From an uncultured Roseivirga sp. (GTDB lineage: Bacteria; Bacteroidota; Bacteroidia; Cytophagales; Cyclobacteriaceae), in assembly GCA_947493005.1 (NCBI GenBank), contig CANLOY010000008.1, positions 144,041 through 208,040 of the forward strand: a stretch of 64,000 nt of DNA. Direction: 5' to 3'. The position numbers and the translations under genes were made by a program. Shown piece after piece: positions 33,363 to 42,868 of this stretch; position 1 is the first letter of the stretch, and the number at the start of each line of letters is the position of its first letter. The notes beneath the pieces were generated by a model, which saw only the letters and a list, made by a program, of their open reading frames with translations, did not search any database and was not told the DNA's origin.

Positions 33363-35429
33363 ATGAAGAAGCTCGTTTCATTACTACTAGTCACTCTGGT
33401 CATCAGTGGATGTGCATCACAGAAACAGAACTTTCTTGGTGTTCAAGAAGAACCTAAGAAAACTGCTCCAAAGCCATCTAACCCTTCACTGGGCGAGACT
33501 CAAAATGCTGCAAAAATTGCCAATACCACAAAAGAGCAAAAGAAGACACCGAAAATCCTGAAGAGCTACGTAGATGATCAGAATTATGTGAAAGCAATTG
33601 AGGACTTTAAAAGTGCTTTGGAAGATAATCCTGATGCAGCTGACCTTAACTATTACACGGCAGAATCATATCGGAAATTGGGAAACCCAAAAGCTTCAAT
33701 TCCTTACTATGCAAAAGCAATTGCAGGTGGTTTTGATAATGACGAACTAGAGTTGAACTATGCCCTCGCACTAAAAGCTGATGAACAATATGAAGGAGCA
33801 AAGCAAGTACTGACCGAGTATATAGACTATGCTTCTATTGAGATTTATAAAGAAAGAGCTCAAAAGGAACTTAGCAATCTGGAAAAACTTGATAGCATTA
33901 GCCTTAACGTCAGAAATATTGACTTGAATCCGTTAAAGGATATTAATACTGAGCTTTCCGAATACAGCCCTTTTGTTTTTAATAAGGAGCTTTACTTTGC
34001 CAGCACTCGCGAAGAGGAAAATTTCAGCAGATACAATGTCCCTTTTAGTGATTTATACAAAGTCAAACTAAATGGCTTGAACCCGGATGCCACTAATCTT
34101 GAGAAGTTATCCGAATTGTTCAATACAGAAAATGTAAATGAAGGCTCCATAGCCTTCTCTCCTGACGGAAATACAGTAGTCTTTGCAAAAGGGAACACAT
34201 CGGAGAAAAGAGGACGTAGAAGTGTTGATCTTTTTATCTCTACAAAAAGAAACGGTAAGTGGAGCACTCCGGTATCAATGCCAATAAACAGCCCAGAGGC
34301 CTGGGATACCTCCCCTTCTTTCAATCAGGCCGGCACCACATTATACTTCGCTTCTGATCGACCAGGTGGGTTTGGTGGATCTGATATTTATAGAGCTACA
34401 CTCAATGCCCGAGGTAGGTGGGCTAATGTTACCAATATGGGTAACGTTATAAACACTGCTGGTGATGAGGTATTTCCTTATGTGGCACCTAATAATCAGC
34501 TTTACTTTGCTTCAGATGGGCATGCAGGTTTTGGGATGCTAGATTTGTTTTCTGCTGAAAACAAAGGAGGAAATGTAACTGTTAAGAATCTTGGCCCTTC
34601 ATTTAACTCTTCAGCGGATGACTTTGGTTTGATATATTCTGATTTTCCCTTTGAAGGTTTTTACACATCTAACAGAGCGGGTGGCAAAGGAGGAGATGAC
34701 TTGTACAGTTTTATCGATAATTCCAGTGACCTGAAACAAATCACTTATGTGCTAAAAGGAACTACGTACAGACGAAATGACGATAGCACTCAAGCAATTT
34801 TAGGAAATGTACGTGTAAAGTTGTTAGATGCGAATGATAAGTTGGTAGATGATGTATTAAGTAGTAGAGGTGGCTCTTATAGTTTCGAAATTGACCCTGA
34901 AAAAGACTATACCATTATTGGTGAAAAAAATGATTTCTTCACAGCAAGAAAAATATTCTCGACAATAGGTGAGGGGATTCCACAGGATGAATTAGTGGAA
35001 AGGTTTACAGAAAAGGTATTCAACGAAGATGTTACGCTCGACCCAATCGTTCTGGATGCATCTATTGTTCTGGAAAACATTTACTATGATCTAGCCAAAT
35101 GGGATATAAGAACTGATGCTGCTGTAGAATTAGATAAACTGGTTCAGCTGTTAGTTGACAACCCTGAAATTAAAATTGAGCTGAGTTCGCATACTGATGC
35201 CAGAGCCGAAGATGATTTCAATCTGGATCTTTCACAAAAAAGGGCACAAGCAGCTGTTGACTATATAGTATCTAAAGGTATTGCCAAAGAAAGATTGGTA
35301 GCCAAGGGATATGGAGAGTCTCAGTTGGTAAATGGTTGTACCAATGACAAGATCAATGAGTGCTCTGAAGAGGAGCATCAGAAAAACCGTAGAACAGAAT
35401 TCAAGGTGATTGAAATAGATCGCAATTGA
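33363..35429 (+). CDS. PorE-like OmpA-family lipoprotein (TPR, beta-propeller, CRD, OmpA)
   Basis: A 688-residue lipoprotein (signal ends VISGC at residue 18). In order: TPR-like helices (about 55-185), PD40/WD40-like propeller blades (about 195-455, with repeated AFSPDGNTVVFA, LYFASDRPGGFGGSDIY and LYFASDGHAGFGMLDLF motifs), a carboxypeptidase-regulatory-like domain (about 460-555), and a C-terminal OmpA peptidoglycan-binding domain (about 570-688, SSHTDARAEDDFNLDLSQKR). The same order and nearly the same length describe PorE of the type IX secretion system, which ties the machine to peptidoglycan. Paralogues are common, so this may be a relative and not PorE itself. Confidence 0.88.
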   Translation: MKKLVSLLLVTLVISGCASQKQNFLGVQEEPKKTAPKPSNPSLGETQNAAKIANTTKEQKKTPKILKSYVDDQNYVKAIEDFKSALEDNPDAADLNYYTAESYRKLGNPKASIPYYAKAIAGGFDNDELELNYALALKADEQYEGAKQVLTEYIDYASIEIYKERAQKELSNLEKLDSISLNVRNIDLNPLKDINTELSEYSPFVFNKELYFASTREEENFSRYNVPFSDLYKVKLNGLNPDATNLEKLSELFNTENVNEGSIAFSPDGNTVVFAKGNTSEKRGRRSVDLFISTKRNGKWSTPVSMPINSPEAWDTSPSFNQAGTTLYFASDRPGGFGGSDIYRATLNARGRWANVTNMGNVINTAGDEVFPYVAPNNQLYFASDGHAGFGMLDLFSAENKGGNVTVKNLGPSFNSSADDFGLIYSDFPFEGFYTSNRAGGKGGDDLYSFIDNSSDLKQITYVLKGTTYRRNDDSTQAILGNVRVKLLDANDKLVDDVLSSRGGSYSFEIDPEKDYTIIGEKNDFFTARKIFSTIGEGIPQDELVERFTEKVFNEDVTLDPIVLDASIVLENIYYDLAKWDIRTDAAVELDKLVQLLVDNPEIKIELSSHTDARAEDDFNLDLSQKRAQAAVDYIVSKGIAKERLVAKGYGESQLVNGCTNDKINECSEEEHQKNRRTEFKVIEIDRN

Positions 35430-35461
35430 TCATCAATTATTGAAGGAAATATTAATGGAAG

Positions 35462-35491
35462 GCCTCCTAATTAGGAGGCTTTCTTATTTTT
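35462..35491 (+). terminator. Terminator after the PorE-like gene
   Basis: GCCTCCTA and its exact mirror (35462-35479, an 18-bp perfect palindrome) are followed by TTTCTTATTTTT. TATTTTTG at 35485-35492 inside this tail also matches the -7 consensus and could serve purM, although no -33 element is seen. Confidence 0.75.
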
Positions 35492-35510
35492 GTGCCATAA
35501 ATCATTGATC

Positions 35511-36674
35511 ATGAACGACCGATACATGCAAAGAGGTGTTTCTGCCTCTAAAGAAGATGTACACAATGCAATCAAAAACCTTGACAAAGGGCTATTTCCG
35601 AGAGCATTCTGTAAGGTTGTACCCGATTTTATGGCTGGCGATGATACTTATTGTAACATCATGCATGCCGATGGAGCCGGTACAAAATCTTCTCTTGCCT
35701 ACATGTATTGGAAAGAAACAGGAGATTTAAGTGTATGGAAGGGCATTGCTCAGGATGCCATCATCATGAATATTGATGATTTACTTTGTGTTGGTGCAAC
35801 AGATAATATCCTTTTATCCTCAACCATTGGAAGAAACAAAAATCTGATTCCAGGAGAAGTAATCTCTGCTTTGATTAATGGTACCGAGGAAGTTTTACAG
35901 ATGCTAAGAGATAATGGCCTCAATATTATCAGTACAGGAGGAGAGACTGCTGATGTGGGAGATCTTGTAAGGAGCATTATTGTAGACAGTACGGTGATTG
36001 CGAGAATGAAAAGGGAGGATGTAATCACCAATGAAAAAATACAACCTGGTCAGGTTATTATTGGACTGGCCTCTTTTGGACAGGCAACTTATGAAGATCA
36101 GTACAATGGAGGCATGGGTTCCAACGGGCTCACCTCTGCAAGACACGATGTTTTCAATAAATATGTGGCAGAGAAGTACCCTGAAAGTTTCGACCCTCAA
36201 GTACCTAATGATTTGGTCTATTCTGGCTCACAAAAGCTAACCGACAAGGTTGAAGGTACTCCATTAGATGCAGGGAAATTAGTACTCTCTCCTACCAGAA
36301 CATACGCACCTGTAATGGTTGAAGTGTTAAAACAATTCAGAAGCCAGATTGGTGGGTTGATTCATTGTAGCGGTGGAGCTCAAACCAAAATTCTCCATTT
36401 TATAGACAAACTTCATATCATTAAAGACAACCTGTTTGACACTCCTCCGCTTTTCAAGCTTATTCAAGAAGAAAGTCAAACCGACTGGCAGGAAATGTAT
36501 AAGGTCTTCAACATGGGGCATCGAATGGAACTATATGTCGATGAAGTAATAGCCAACGATATCATTTCTATTTCTGAATCTTTTGGTATACCTGCTCAAA
36601 TCGTGGGAAGAGTAGAAGAATCAAACAAAAAAGAACTTACGATTAAGGCTGGAGGTAATACCTACACTTATTAA
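35511..36674 (+). CDS. purM: Phosphoribosylformylglycinamidine cyclo-ligase (AIR synthase)
   Basis: About 387 residues from the ATG at 35511 (an upstream TTG at 35490 is less likely). The PurM fold is visible: ADGAGTKSSLAYMYW as the nucleotide-binding region, AQDAIIMNIDDLLCVGA, STGGETADVGDLVRSI, and the C-terminal half with IHCSGGAQTKILHFIDKL and VFNMGHRMELYV. It closes the imidazole ring of AIR from FGAM with ATP in purine synthesis. It is somewhat longer than the E. coli enzyme (345), as in related AIR synthases of this phylum. It stands alone behind a terminator. Confidence 0.9.
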   Translation: MNDRYMQRGVSASKEDVHNAIKNLDKGLFPRAFCKVVPDFMAGDDTYCNIMHADGAGTKSSLAYMYWKETGDLSVWKGIAQDAIIMNIDDLLCVGATDNILLSSTIGRNKNLIPGEVISALINGTEEVLQMLRDNGLNIISTGGETADVGDLVRSIIVDSTVIARMKREDVITNEKIQPGQVIIGLASFGQATYEDQYNGGMGSNGLTSARHDVFNKYVAEKYPESFDPQVPNDLVYSGSQKLTDKVEGTPLDAGKLVLSPTRTYAPVMVEVLKQFRSQIGGLIHCSGGAQTKILHFIDKLHIIKDNLFDTPPLFKLIQEESQTDWQEMYKVFNMGHRMELYVDEVIANDIISISESFGIPAQIVGRVEESNKKELTIKAGGNTYTY

Positions 36675-36684
36675 AGTCTCTCTG

Positions 36685-36709
36685 TCAGTTATCAAACAAC
36701 TGAGTTTTT
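36685..36709 (+). terminator. Weak terminator after purM
   Basis: TCAGTT and AACTGA form a 6-bp stem around a 7-base loop, followed by GTTTTTC. The following 250 bases up to the first giant gene contain no frame, promoter match or repeat that I can support. Confidence 0.45.
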
Positions 36710-36961
36710 CTGGTTCCAAATCCTGCTTATTGGTCTTCAAATAGACTTTTAACAGATTCTTAATGCCATAATTACAACTTATTCATTGTTTCTTTAAAAA
36801 AATTCCAGATATTTGACGCCCCGCTGAAAATTGTCATTCATAGGCGTTTTTATGCATTTCACACTAAGCATCTGTCGTTTCATCACTTTTTTAGTGCGCT
36901 TTCATGATTATACCAGGCTAGAGTCTCTTTCGACTAACTGTGACTCAAACCAAGGTAGAAG

Positions 36962-39900
36962 ATGGCTATTGGCCAAACTTTAAAAGAACGCATAGAACAC
37001 TTTCTCACTCTCACCTTCAGAACACTTTCTCTGATGGTGCTTCTTGCTATACACGTATCTCTAAGTGCTCAAACAGGAATTTCCACTATAAATGTCACCA
37101 CTACAACAGGCACAAATACAAATTATGTTGTGTTTCCTCCGTCTGACGCCATCAATGACATAGGTGAAATATTCTTGTCAGGGCAGTCTATTGATGTAAG
37201 AAATGGACGAGGAAATAATGTATTGGTTAGTAGTTATGTAGTAAGTGGAACCACTTATGATAATTTTCTCACTCCTGATACAGTAGCAATCCGAAGAACT
37301 GATGGAAGTCGTTTTATTAATATATGGTATACACTTCAAACGGATCCAGACGGAAACACTACTTTAGATCTTGACCCAGATGCCGTATCAGATGCCGACC
37401 TTATCTACCAAACCCGAAATATTAATGCTGGGTATGACAATGTACTTGTTAACGATGATGACGAGGGTATTGGGGCAATCCAAGCTCAGACCGAAAGAGT
37501 TGATATAATCTGGAGAACAGGAATTGTTACTTGCGAACCTGATAATGCTGTTTTCCCTATTGTTGACAGAGGAGGAAATGATGAGGTAAAAATAGCTGCA
37601 ATTACTTCTTTGGACAGTAATGGTGATCCAGATGGCTATTCAACTTTAGTATCCATTGTAGACAGTGACTGGCCTGGGTCTGGTCAGAGTTATGACAACT
37701 TTCTGATTCTTAGAAGAGAAGCTGTTGGTCAAAACCCATTGCCTATCGCCAATATTGGAACTTTCAGACCAGGTCAATCTGCACAAATTGTTCAAGGAGT
37801 AGCTGTATCATTCACCGAAATGGGAATCGCTGCTAATCAGGTAATTTATGGGTACTCAATTTTTGCATCAGATGTAAACACTGGATCACATACACTTACA
37901 GATATTACTACTTTCCCTACGGACACTAAAGCCAGTAATTCAGGCTTAGATTTAGTGGCAGGAGTAACCGCTGCTGTATCCTCTGACAACTGCCTCACGC
38001 CTGCAACAGGGCCTGGCGGATTCAAAGCATCGCTTGCAACCTGGTTAAAAGCCAACGAATCGGCAGATGTAACCACTTCAACAGATGCCTCAACCGTAAC
38101 TGACTGGCAAGACCACTGGATTGGTGATAATGACTTTACAACTGGGGTTGCTGCACCAACTTACCGAAGTACTTCAAGTGCAATCAACTTTAACCCTACT
38201 GTAGATTTTACCAGTTCTGCTACTTCACTAACTACAGCAGATAATACAGACTTCAACACTGCTGCTTCTTATGCTAACAAAGGAATCAACATCGCTTTCA
38301 GAACAAGTACATCTGACATTACAGACAGGCAGGTTTTATATGAACAAGGGGATAACACTAGGGGCATAACGGTCTATATAAGAAACGGCACCCTACATGT
38401 CTCTTCCTGGAACAGGAACAACGATGGGTCAGGTTCTCCTTGGAACAACAGCACTAACATCACTACTGTTAGCTCAGCAGTTACTACCAATACAGAATAT
38501 ATAGTTACACTTGAGCTCGATGGCAATAGTTCTTCTTCTGGAACATTAACAGCTTATCTCAACGGACAAAGTATTGGTTCTCTGGCCAGTGTTGGCTTGT
38601 TGTATGCCCATGGCGGTGCTGGTATAGAATTCGGAGGATCAGATGGTAATTCACAATACGATGATGGCACCAACTCTTCAACTAACTCATTTGAAGGAGA
38701 AATATCAGAGCTTATTTATTGCAATGAACCTGCAAGTTTTGCACTAACCCAACGAAACCGAATAGAAAGCTATCTGGCGGTTAAATATGGAATTACCTTA
38801 AATCAAAGCACGCCTATTAACTATGTGAACTCTGCTGGTACTACCATCTTTGATGCTACTAACAATGCCTCAATTGGTGGTTATCTAGAATACAATAATG
38901 ACATAGCTGGAATTGGAAGAGATGATGGGTCAGAATTTGAACAGCAGAAGTCGAAAAGTGAAAACAACAATAGCATTATCACGATCGACCATGGAGGTTC
39001 ATTTACCTCAGATAATTCCTTCTTATTATGGGGTAATGACGGGGCTGCTGTTACAGATACTGAAACAGCAGATGTTCCTGCACTAATTAACCAAAGAATT
39101 GTACGAGAATGGAGGGTAGCAGAAACTGGAAGTACAGGAAACAATTCTATTTCATTTGATTTAAGTGAGTTAACAATTTCAGGATCTCCTGGTGCTTCAG
39201 ATTACAGTTTGCTAGTTGCCGGAAATTCTTCAAACGGAGATTTCACATCTGCAACTGTAATTACCGGAGGTACAATAAATGGTACCACACTAACCTTCGA
39301 AAATGTTGATTTAGCCAATGGAGAGTATTTTACTTTAGGAACTGGATTTATCACTTGTGGTCCGGGAGGTGTTACCACAGACCTTAGTCTATGGTTCAGG
39401 TCTAACCTAGGCACAAACACCACAACCAATGGAGCTGTTGTTTCCTCATGGGCCGATCAAGCTGGCTCAAATGATGCAGCAGCAACTAATGATGGAGGTG
39501 GTTCTCCGCAAGAGCCTACCTATTCTACTACTGGAATCAACTTTAATCCATCAATTACATTTACCGACCCTGGAAACACTAATAATGCATGGCTCCGAAC
39601 ATCAGCACTTCCAGCAACAGGAGATATGACACTGGCAACAGTATACAATTCTACTCAGACTGATGCCAGTGGTTTTGGTGAACATTGGGATGCACCAATA
39701 TTCATCAGTACGGATGAAGGAAATATAAATAGACCTACATACACACTTGGACAATCTGCAGGTAGAGTGCATGGAAAATTCACCAGTACTGATGAGTATG
39801 GTGCCAGAAGTACAACTGCTTTTAATGATGGCGTTGGCCATATGCTATTGGCCACTCGAGTACAATCAGCCGCTGCAAACTCCGTTGAGCTTTATCTGGA

Positions 39901-42547
39901 TTCAGATAATGTAGCTTCTGACAACTCAGTTGCGGTGGCACTTAATGATGGTGTAGGTTTAGGCATTGGAAATCACTATGCTCCTTTCGATCAAACTAGT
40001 CAGTATGCTGGTGGCATTTCAGAGGTTATCGTTTTCACAGATGACCTGACAAGTGCGGAAAGACAAAGAGTGGAAAGTTATCTGGGTATAAAATATGGAA
40101 TCACAATAGATCAAAGTACTGGTCAGGATTATGTCAATTCTTCTGGTACTACTATCTGGTCAACAGCAGACAACAATGCTTATAACGATGACATCGCAGG
40201 AATTGGTAGAGATGACAATTCATGTATGGAACAAAAACAGTCTAAAAGTGTAAACTCCGATGCCATAGTAACTATTGGCCTGGGAGGCATATCAAATACC
40301 AATGCCGAAAATTCAAATACGTTTTCTGCCAACAACTCATTCTTACTATGGGGCAATGATAATGCAGCCAGGGAGTTTGCAAGTAGAACAACTGGGGTTA
40401 CAGGAATTGGAACCGTTACAGAGCGAATGACAAGAATCTGGAAAGTTGATGAGTCAGGTACGGTAGGAAATACTTCTGTTTCGTTTGACTTAACGGGCTT
40501 GGGGTATTCATCTTCAGCCTCAGATTTTCAGTTAATCATTGCTGATAATTCAAGTCTTACGAGTGCTACAACAATAAGTGGCGGTACATTTAATGGAAAC
40601 GTATTGACATTCGACAATATTGACTTTGCTGATGGAGATTTCTTTACCTTGGGTACTGCAAGGTCTACCTGTGGCCCTGGAGGAGTTACTACTAATTTGG
40701 CATTATGGTTAAAAGCAGATGCCGGCACTGGGTCAACTACGGATGGTACTGAAGTCAATTCATGGAACGACCAAAGTAGCAACTCAAGAAATGCCTCAGA
40801 GGCAAATTTAGGAGGAAGCAGCCCTATTAATCCAACCTTTGAAAGCAATGAGATTAATTTCAATCCAGCTATTCAGATTTTCGACCCGGGATCTACGAAT
40901 GGAGGAATAATGACAACAACTGGGGGTAATAATGTAAGTGGAAACATGTCATTGATTACTGTGTTTGAAACAGGACAAACTGGTGGCTCGACTACAGATT
41001 TTGAGCAAGCTCCAACATTTATAGGTGGAGGTGAAAACACGACAACCACAGACTATGGACTGGGAATATCAGAAGGTAGGGTTCACTTTAATGCAGCAGA
41101 TAATTCTTCACTGAATGCAAGAAGCCCATCAGGAACAACTTATAACGACCTCGAACCATACATTTTAACTGGAACCAGAGAACAAGCCGCCACAGCAGGT
41201 TCCATCCAGTTATATGTCAATTCAAATAATGTTGCCTCTGGCACATCAACAAATACAGCACTCTCCAGTCCAACACTTTTCGGCATTGGTAACCTGGGTT
41301 CTTCTGCTGGAAGTGACGCAACAGTAGCTGCCCAACTTAATGGTAAAATTGCTGAAGCCATCGTATTTGCTCAAGAGTTATCGGCCAACGACAGACAGAA
41401 AGTAGAGTCTTATCTAGCCATCAAATATGGAATAACAAGAGCAGGCGGTTCGGGTGAAGAGGATTATCTGGCTTCAGATGCTGGTATAGTATGGGATTGG
41501 TCATCTGACACTAATTATAATAGTGATATCGCTGGAATAGCAAGAGATGACAATTCATGTTTTGTTCAATTGAAATCTAAAAGTGAAAATGATGACGCGC
41601 TCGTAACGATGGAAATCGGTTCATTTTCAACTGACGACTCCTTCTTACTTTGGGCAAACGATAATGCCAATATCGAAAGCACGAGTAATAGAGAATTTAA
41701 TTCCTCTCAAGTAAAAAGTAGATTAAACAGAGAATGGCGTGTGCAGGAAACAGGGACTGTAGGCAATATCACTTTAACTTATGACCTTTCAAATATTACC
41801 GGTCCAACAGGTGTAGCCACTAACAACCTGAATCTTGTTCGATTAATGGTAGATGCTGATGGAGACTTCACTTTAGGAACAACCCTCATAACACCAACTT
41901 CCATAGATGCATCAGCAAAAACAGTTTCTTTCACTGTTAATTTTTCAACAGGTCAATACTTCACTTTAGGTTCCGAAGAAATCGCTGCTCTGCCAATAGA
42001 ATTACTGGCATTCAATGCTCATGTTGTAGAGGAACATGTAGAACTCTCCTGGACAACTGCTTCTGAAGAAAACAATAGTCATTATGAAATAGAAAGAAGT
42101 GTAGATGGTACAGAGTTCAATAGGGTTGGGCAAATTGACGGAGCAGGAAATGCCGTTAACATCAACACCTATAAATTCATTGATAATAGGCCCCTTTCTG
42201 GTTACAGCTTTTATCGTTTGAAGCAGATTGATATCAACGGGAATTTTGATTACTCCCCTATTAAAAGTGTTCATTTAAACCCTCAGGATTTGTTTGAGTT
42301 TTCTATGTCTCCAAACCCAATTCAATCCAACCAGTTGCTTACGTTGAAGCACCCTAATCTTGTTTCTGAAAAACTGTACTATATTAATATTAGTGACCTC
42401 CATGGAAAGGTAATTTGGAGGCAGCAAATCACTAGTAGAAAAGGCTATACAACTATCTCGCTAAATGACCCCCCTCAAGGCATCTATTTAGTGACTCTTC
42501 TAGCCGAAGACGGAAGAAGAATTTCTAAAAGACTTATAGTCAATTAG
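36962..42547 (+). CDS. Giant T9SS-type secreted protein A (three LamG-like modules)
   Basis: 1861 residues; a TAG two codons upstream makes the ATG at 36962 the first possible start. The signal peptide ends near HVSLSAQ after a long charged n-region. A unique N-terminal domain (about 38-345) is followed by three large repeats starting near residues 349, 799 and 1237. Each has a concanavalin/LamG-like part, a YLA.KYGIT helix, an NDIAGIGRDD block and a closing FTLGT; repeats 2 and 3 open with CGPGG. Near 1680 comes a fibronectin-like linker (LSWTTASEENN), then the C-terminal SPNPIQSNQ ... GIYLVTL ... SKRLIVN, a type A sorting domain. The repeat is, from memory, close to what is listed as DUF8202. 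A surface adhesin role is likely. Confidence 0.92.
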   Translation: MAIGQTLKERIEHFLTLTFRTLSLMVLLAIHVSLSAQTGISTINVTTTTGTNTNYVVFPPSDAINDIGEIFLSGQSIDVRNGRGNNVLVSSYVVSGTTYDNFLTPDTVAIRRTDGSRFINIWYTLQTDPDGNTTLDLDPDAVSDADLIYQTRNINAGYDNVLVNDDDEGIGAIQAQTERVDIIWRTGIVTCEPDNAVFPIVDRGGNDEVKIAAITSLDSNGDPDGYSTLVSIVDSDWPGSGQSYDNFLILRREAVGQNPLPIANIGTFRPGQSAQIVQGVAVSFTEMGIAANQVIYGYSIFASDVNTGSHTLTDITTFPTDTKASNSGLDLVAGVTAAVSSDNCLTPATGPGGFKASLATWLKANESADVTTSTDASTVTDWQDHWIGDNDFTTGVAAPTYRSTSSAINFNPTVDFTSSATSLTTADNTDFNTAASYANKGINIAFRTSTSDITDRQVLYEQGDNTRGITVYIRNGTLHVSSWNRNNDGSGSPWNNSTNITTVSSAVTTNTEYIVTLELDGNSSSSGTLTAYLNGQSIGSLASVGLLYAHGGAGIEFGGSDGNSQYDDGTNSSTNSFEGEISELIYCNEPASFALTQRNRIESYLAVKYGITLNQSTPINYVNSAGTTIFDATNNASIGGYLEYNNDIAGIGRDDGSEFEQQKSKSENNNSIITIDHGGSFTSDNSFLLWGNDGAAVTDTETADVPALINQRIVREWRVAETGSTGNNSISFDLSELTISGSPGASDYSLLVAGNSSNGDFTSATVITGGTINGTTLTFENVDLANGEYFTLGTGFITCGPGGVTTDLSLWFRSNLGTNTTTNGAVVSSWADQAGSNDAAATNDGGGSPQEPTYSTTGINFNPSITFTDPGNTNNAWLRTSALPATGDMTLATVYNSTQTDASGFGEHWDAPIFISTDEGNINRPTYTLGQSAGRVHGKFTSTDEYGARSTTAFNDGVGHMLLATRVQSAAANSVELYLDSDNVASDNSVAVALNDGVGLGIGNHYAPFDQTSQYAGGISEVIVFTDDLTSAERQRVESYLGIKYGITIDQSTGQDYVNSSGTTIWSTADNNAYNDDIAGIGRDDNSCMEQKQSKSVNSDAIVTIGLGGISNTNAENSNTFSANNSFLLWGNDNAAREFASRTTGVTGIGTVTERMTRIWKVDESGTVGNTSVSFDLTGLGYSSSASDFQLIIADNSSLTSATTISGGTFNGNVLTFDNIDFADGDFFTLGTARSTCGPGGVTTNLALWLKADAGTGSTTDGTEVNSWNDQSSNSRNASEANLGGSSPINPTFESNEINFNPAIQIFDPGSTNGGIMTTTGGNNVSGNMSLITVFETGQTGGSTTDFEQAPTFIGGGENTTTTDYGLGISEGRVHFNAADNSSLNARSPSGTTYNDLEPYILTGTREQAATAGSIQLYVNSNNVASGTSTNTALSSPTLFGIGNLGSSAGSDATVAAQLNGKIAEAIVFAQELSANDRQKVESYLAIKYGITRAGGSGEEDYLASDAGIVWDWSSDTNYNSDIAGIARDDNSCFVQLKSKSENDDALVTMEIGSFSTDDSFLLWANDNANIESTSNREFNSSQVKSRLNREWRVQETGTVGNITLTYDLSNITGPTGVATNNLNLVRLMVDADGDFTLGTTLITPTSIDASAKTVSFTVNFSTGQYFTLGSEEIAALPIELLAFNAHVVEEHVELSWTTASEENNSHYEIERSVDGTEFNRVGQIDGAGNAVNINTYKFIDNRPLSGYSFYRLKQIDINGNFDYSPIKSVHLNPQDLFEFSMSPNPIQSNQLLTLKHPNLVSEKLYYINISDLHGKVIWRQQITSRKGYTTISLNDPPQGIYLVTLLAEDGRRISKRLIVN

Positions 42548-42868
42548 AAATTTATAGATGTCAACAACAAACTTCTATCTGCCTCTCATTATGAATAGTG
42601 ACCTTCCCGATTTGGGACTTTTTTTTTACAATGTTTTGTAAATCCCACTAAAAGAGCCATTTTTGCCGCCTTAATCGAACCCTCAACTTCTGGCACGGTG
42701 TTCTCTAGTAACTGCTGACTACTATTGAACGATATCGTGAAATAGCTGAATCAAATTTTATTGAAAAAAACTTCCAGTATCGGGGAGGGTATTCTTTCCG
42801 ATAGGGTTAAGATTAATTGTTAAGGGAACGAAGGCGAAAGTCTTCAAAGAGACACTACTATTATTAAG
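42548..42868. other. Intergenic region between giant genes A and B
   Basis: 321 bases without a coding frame. TCCC/GGGA (42605-42617) with nine following T may be a weak terminator for gene A. An imperfect hairpin with outer arms TATCGG and CCGATA (42778-42803) lies 65 bases before gene B and may be part of its leader. No consensus promoter was found. Confidence 0.5.

Noticed and set aside
36940..37146. A 68-codon plus-strand frame overlapping the start of giant gene A
   Set aside because: It is in another frame from the signal peptide and N-terminal domain, and its product is His/Ser-rich without pattern.
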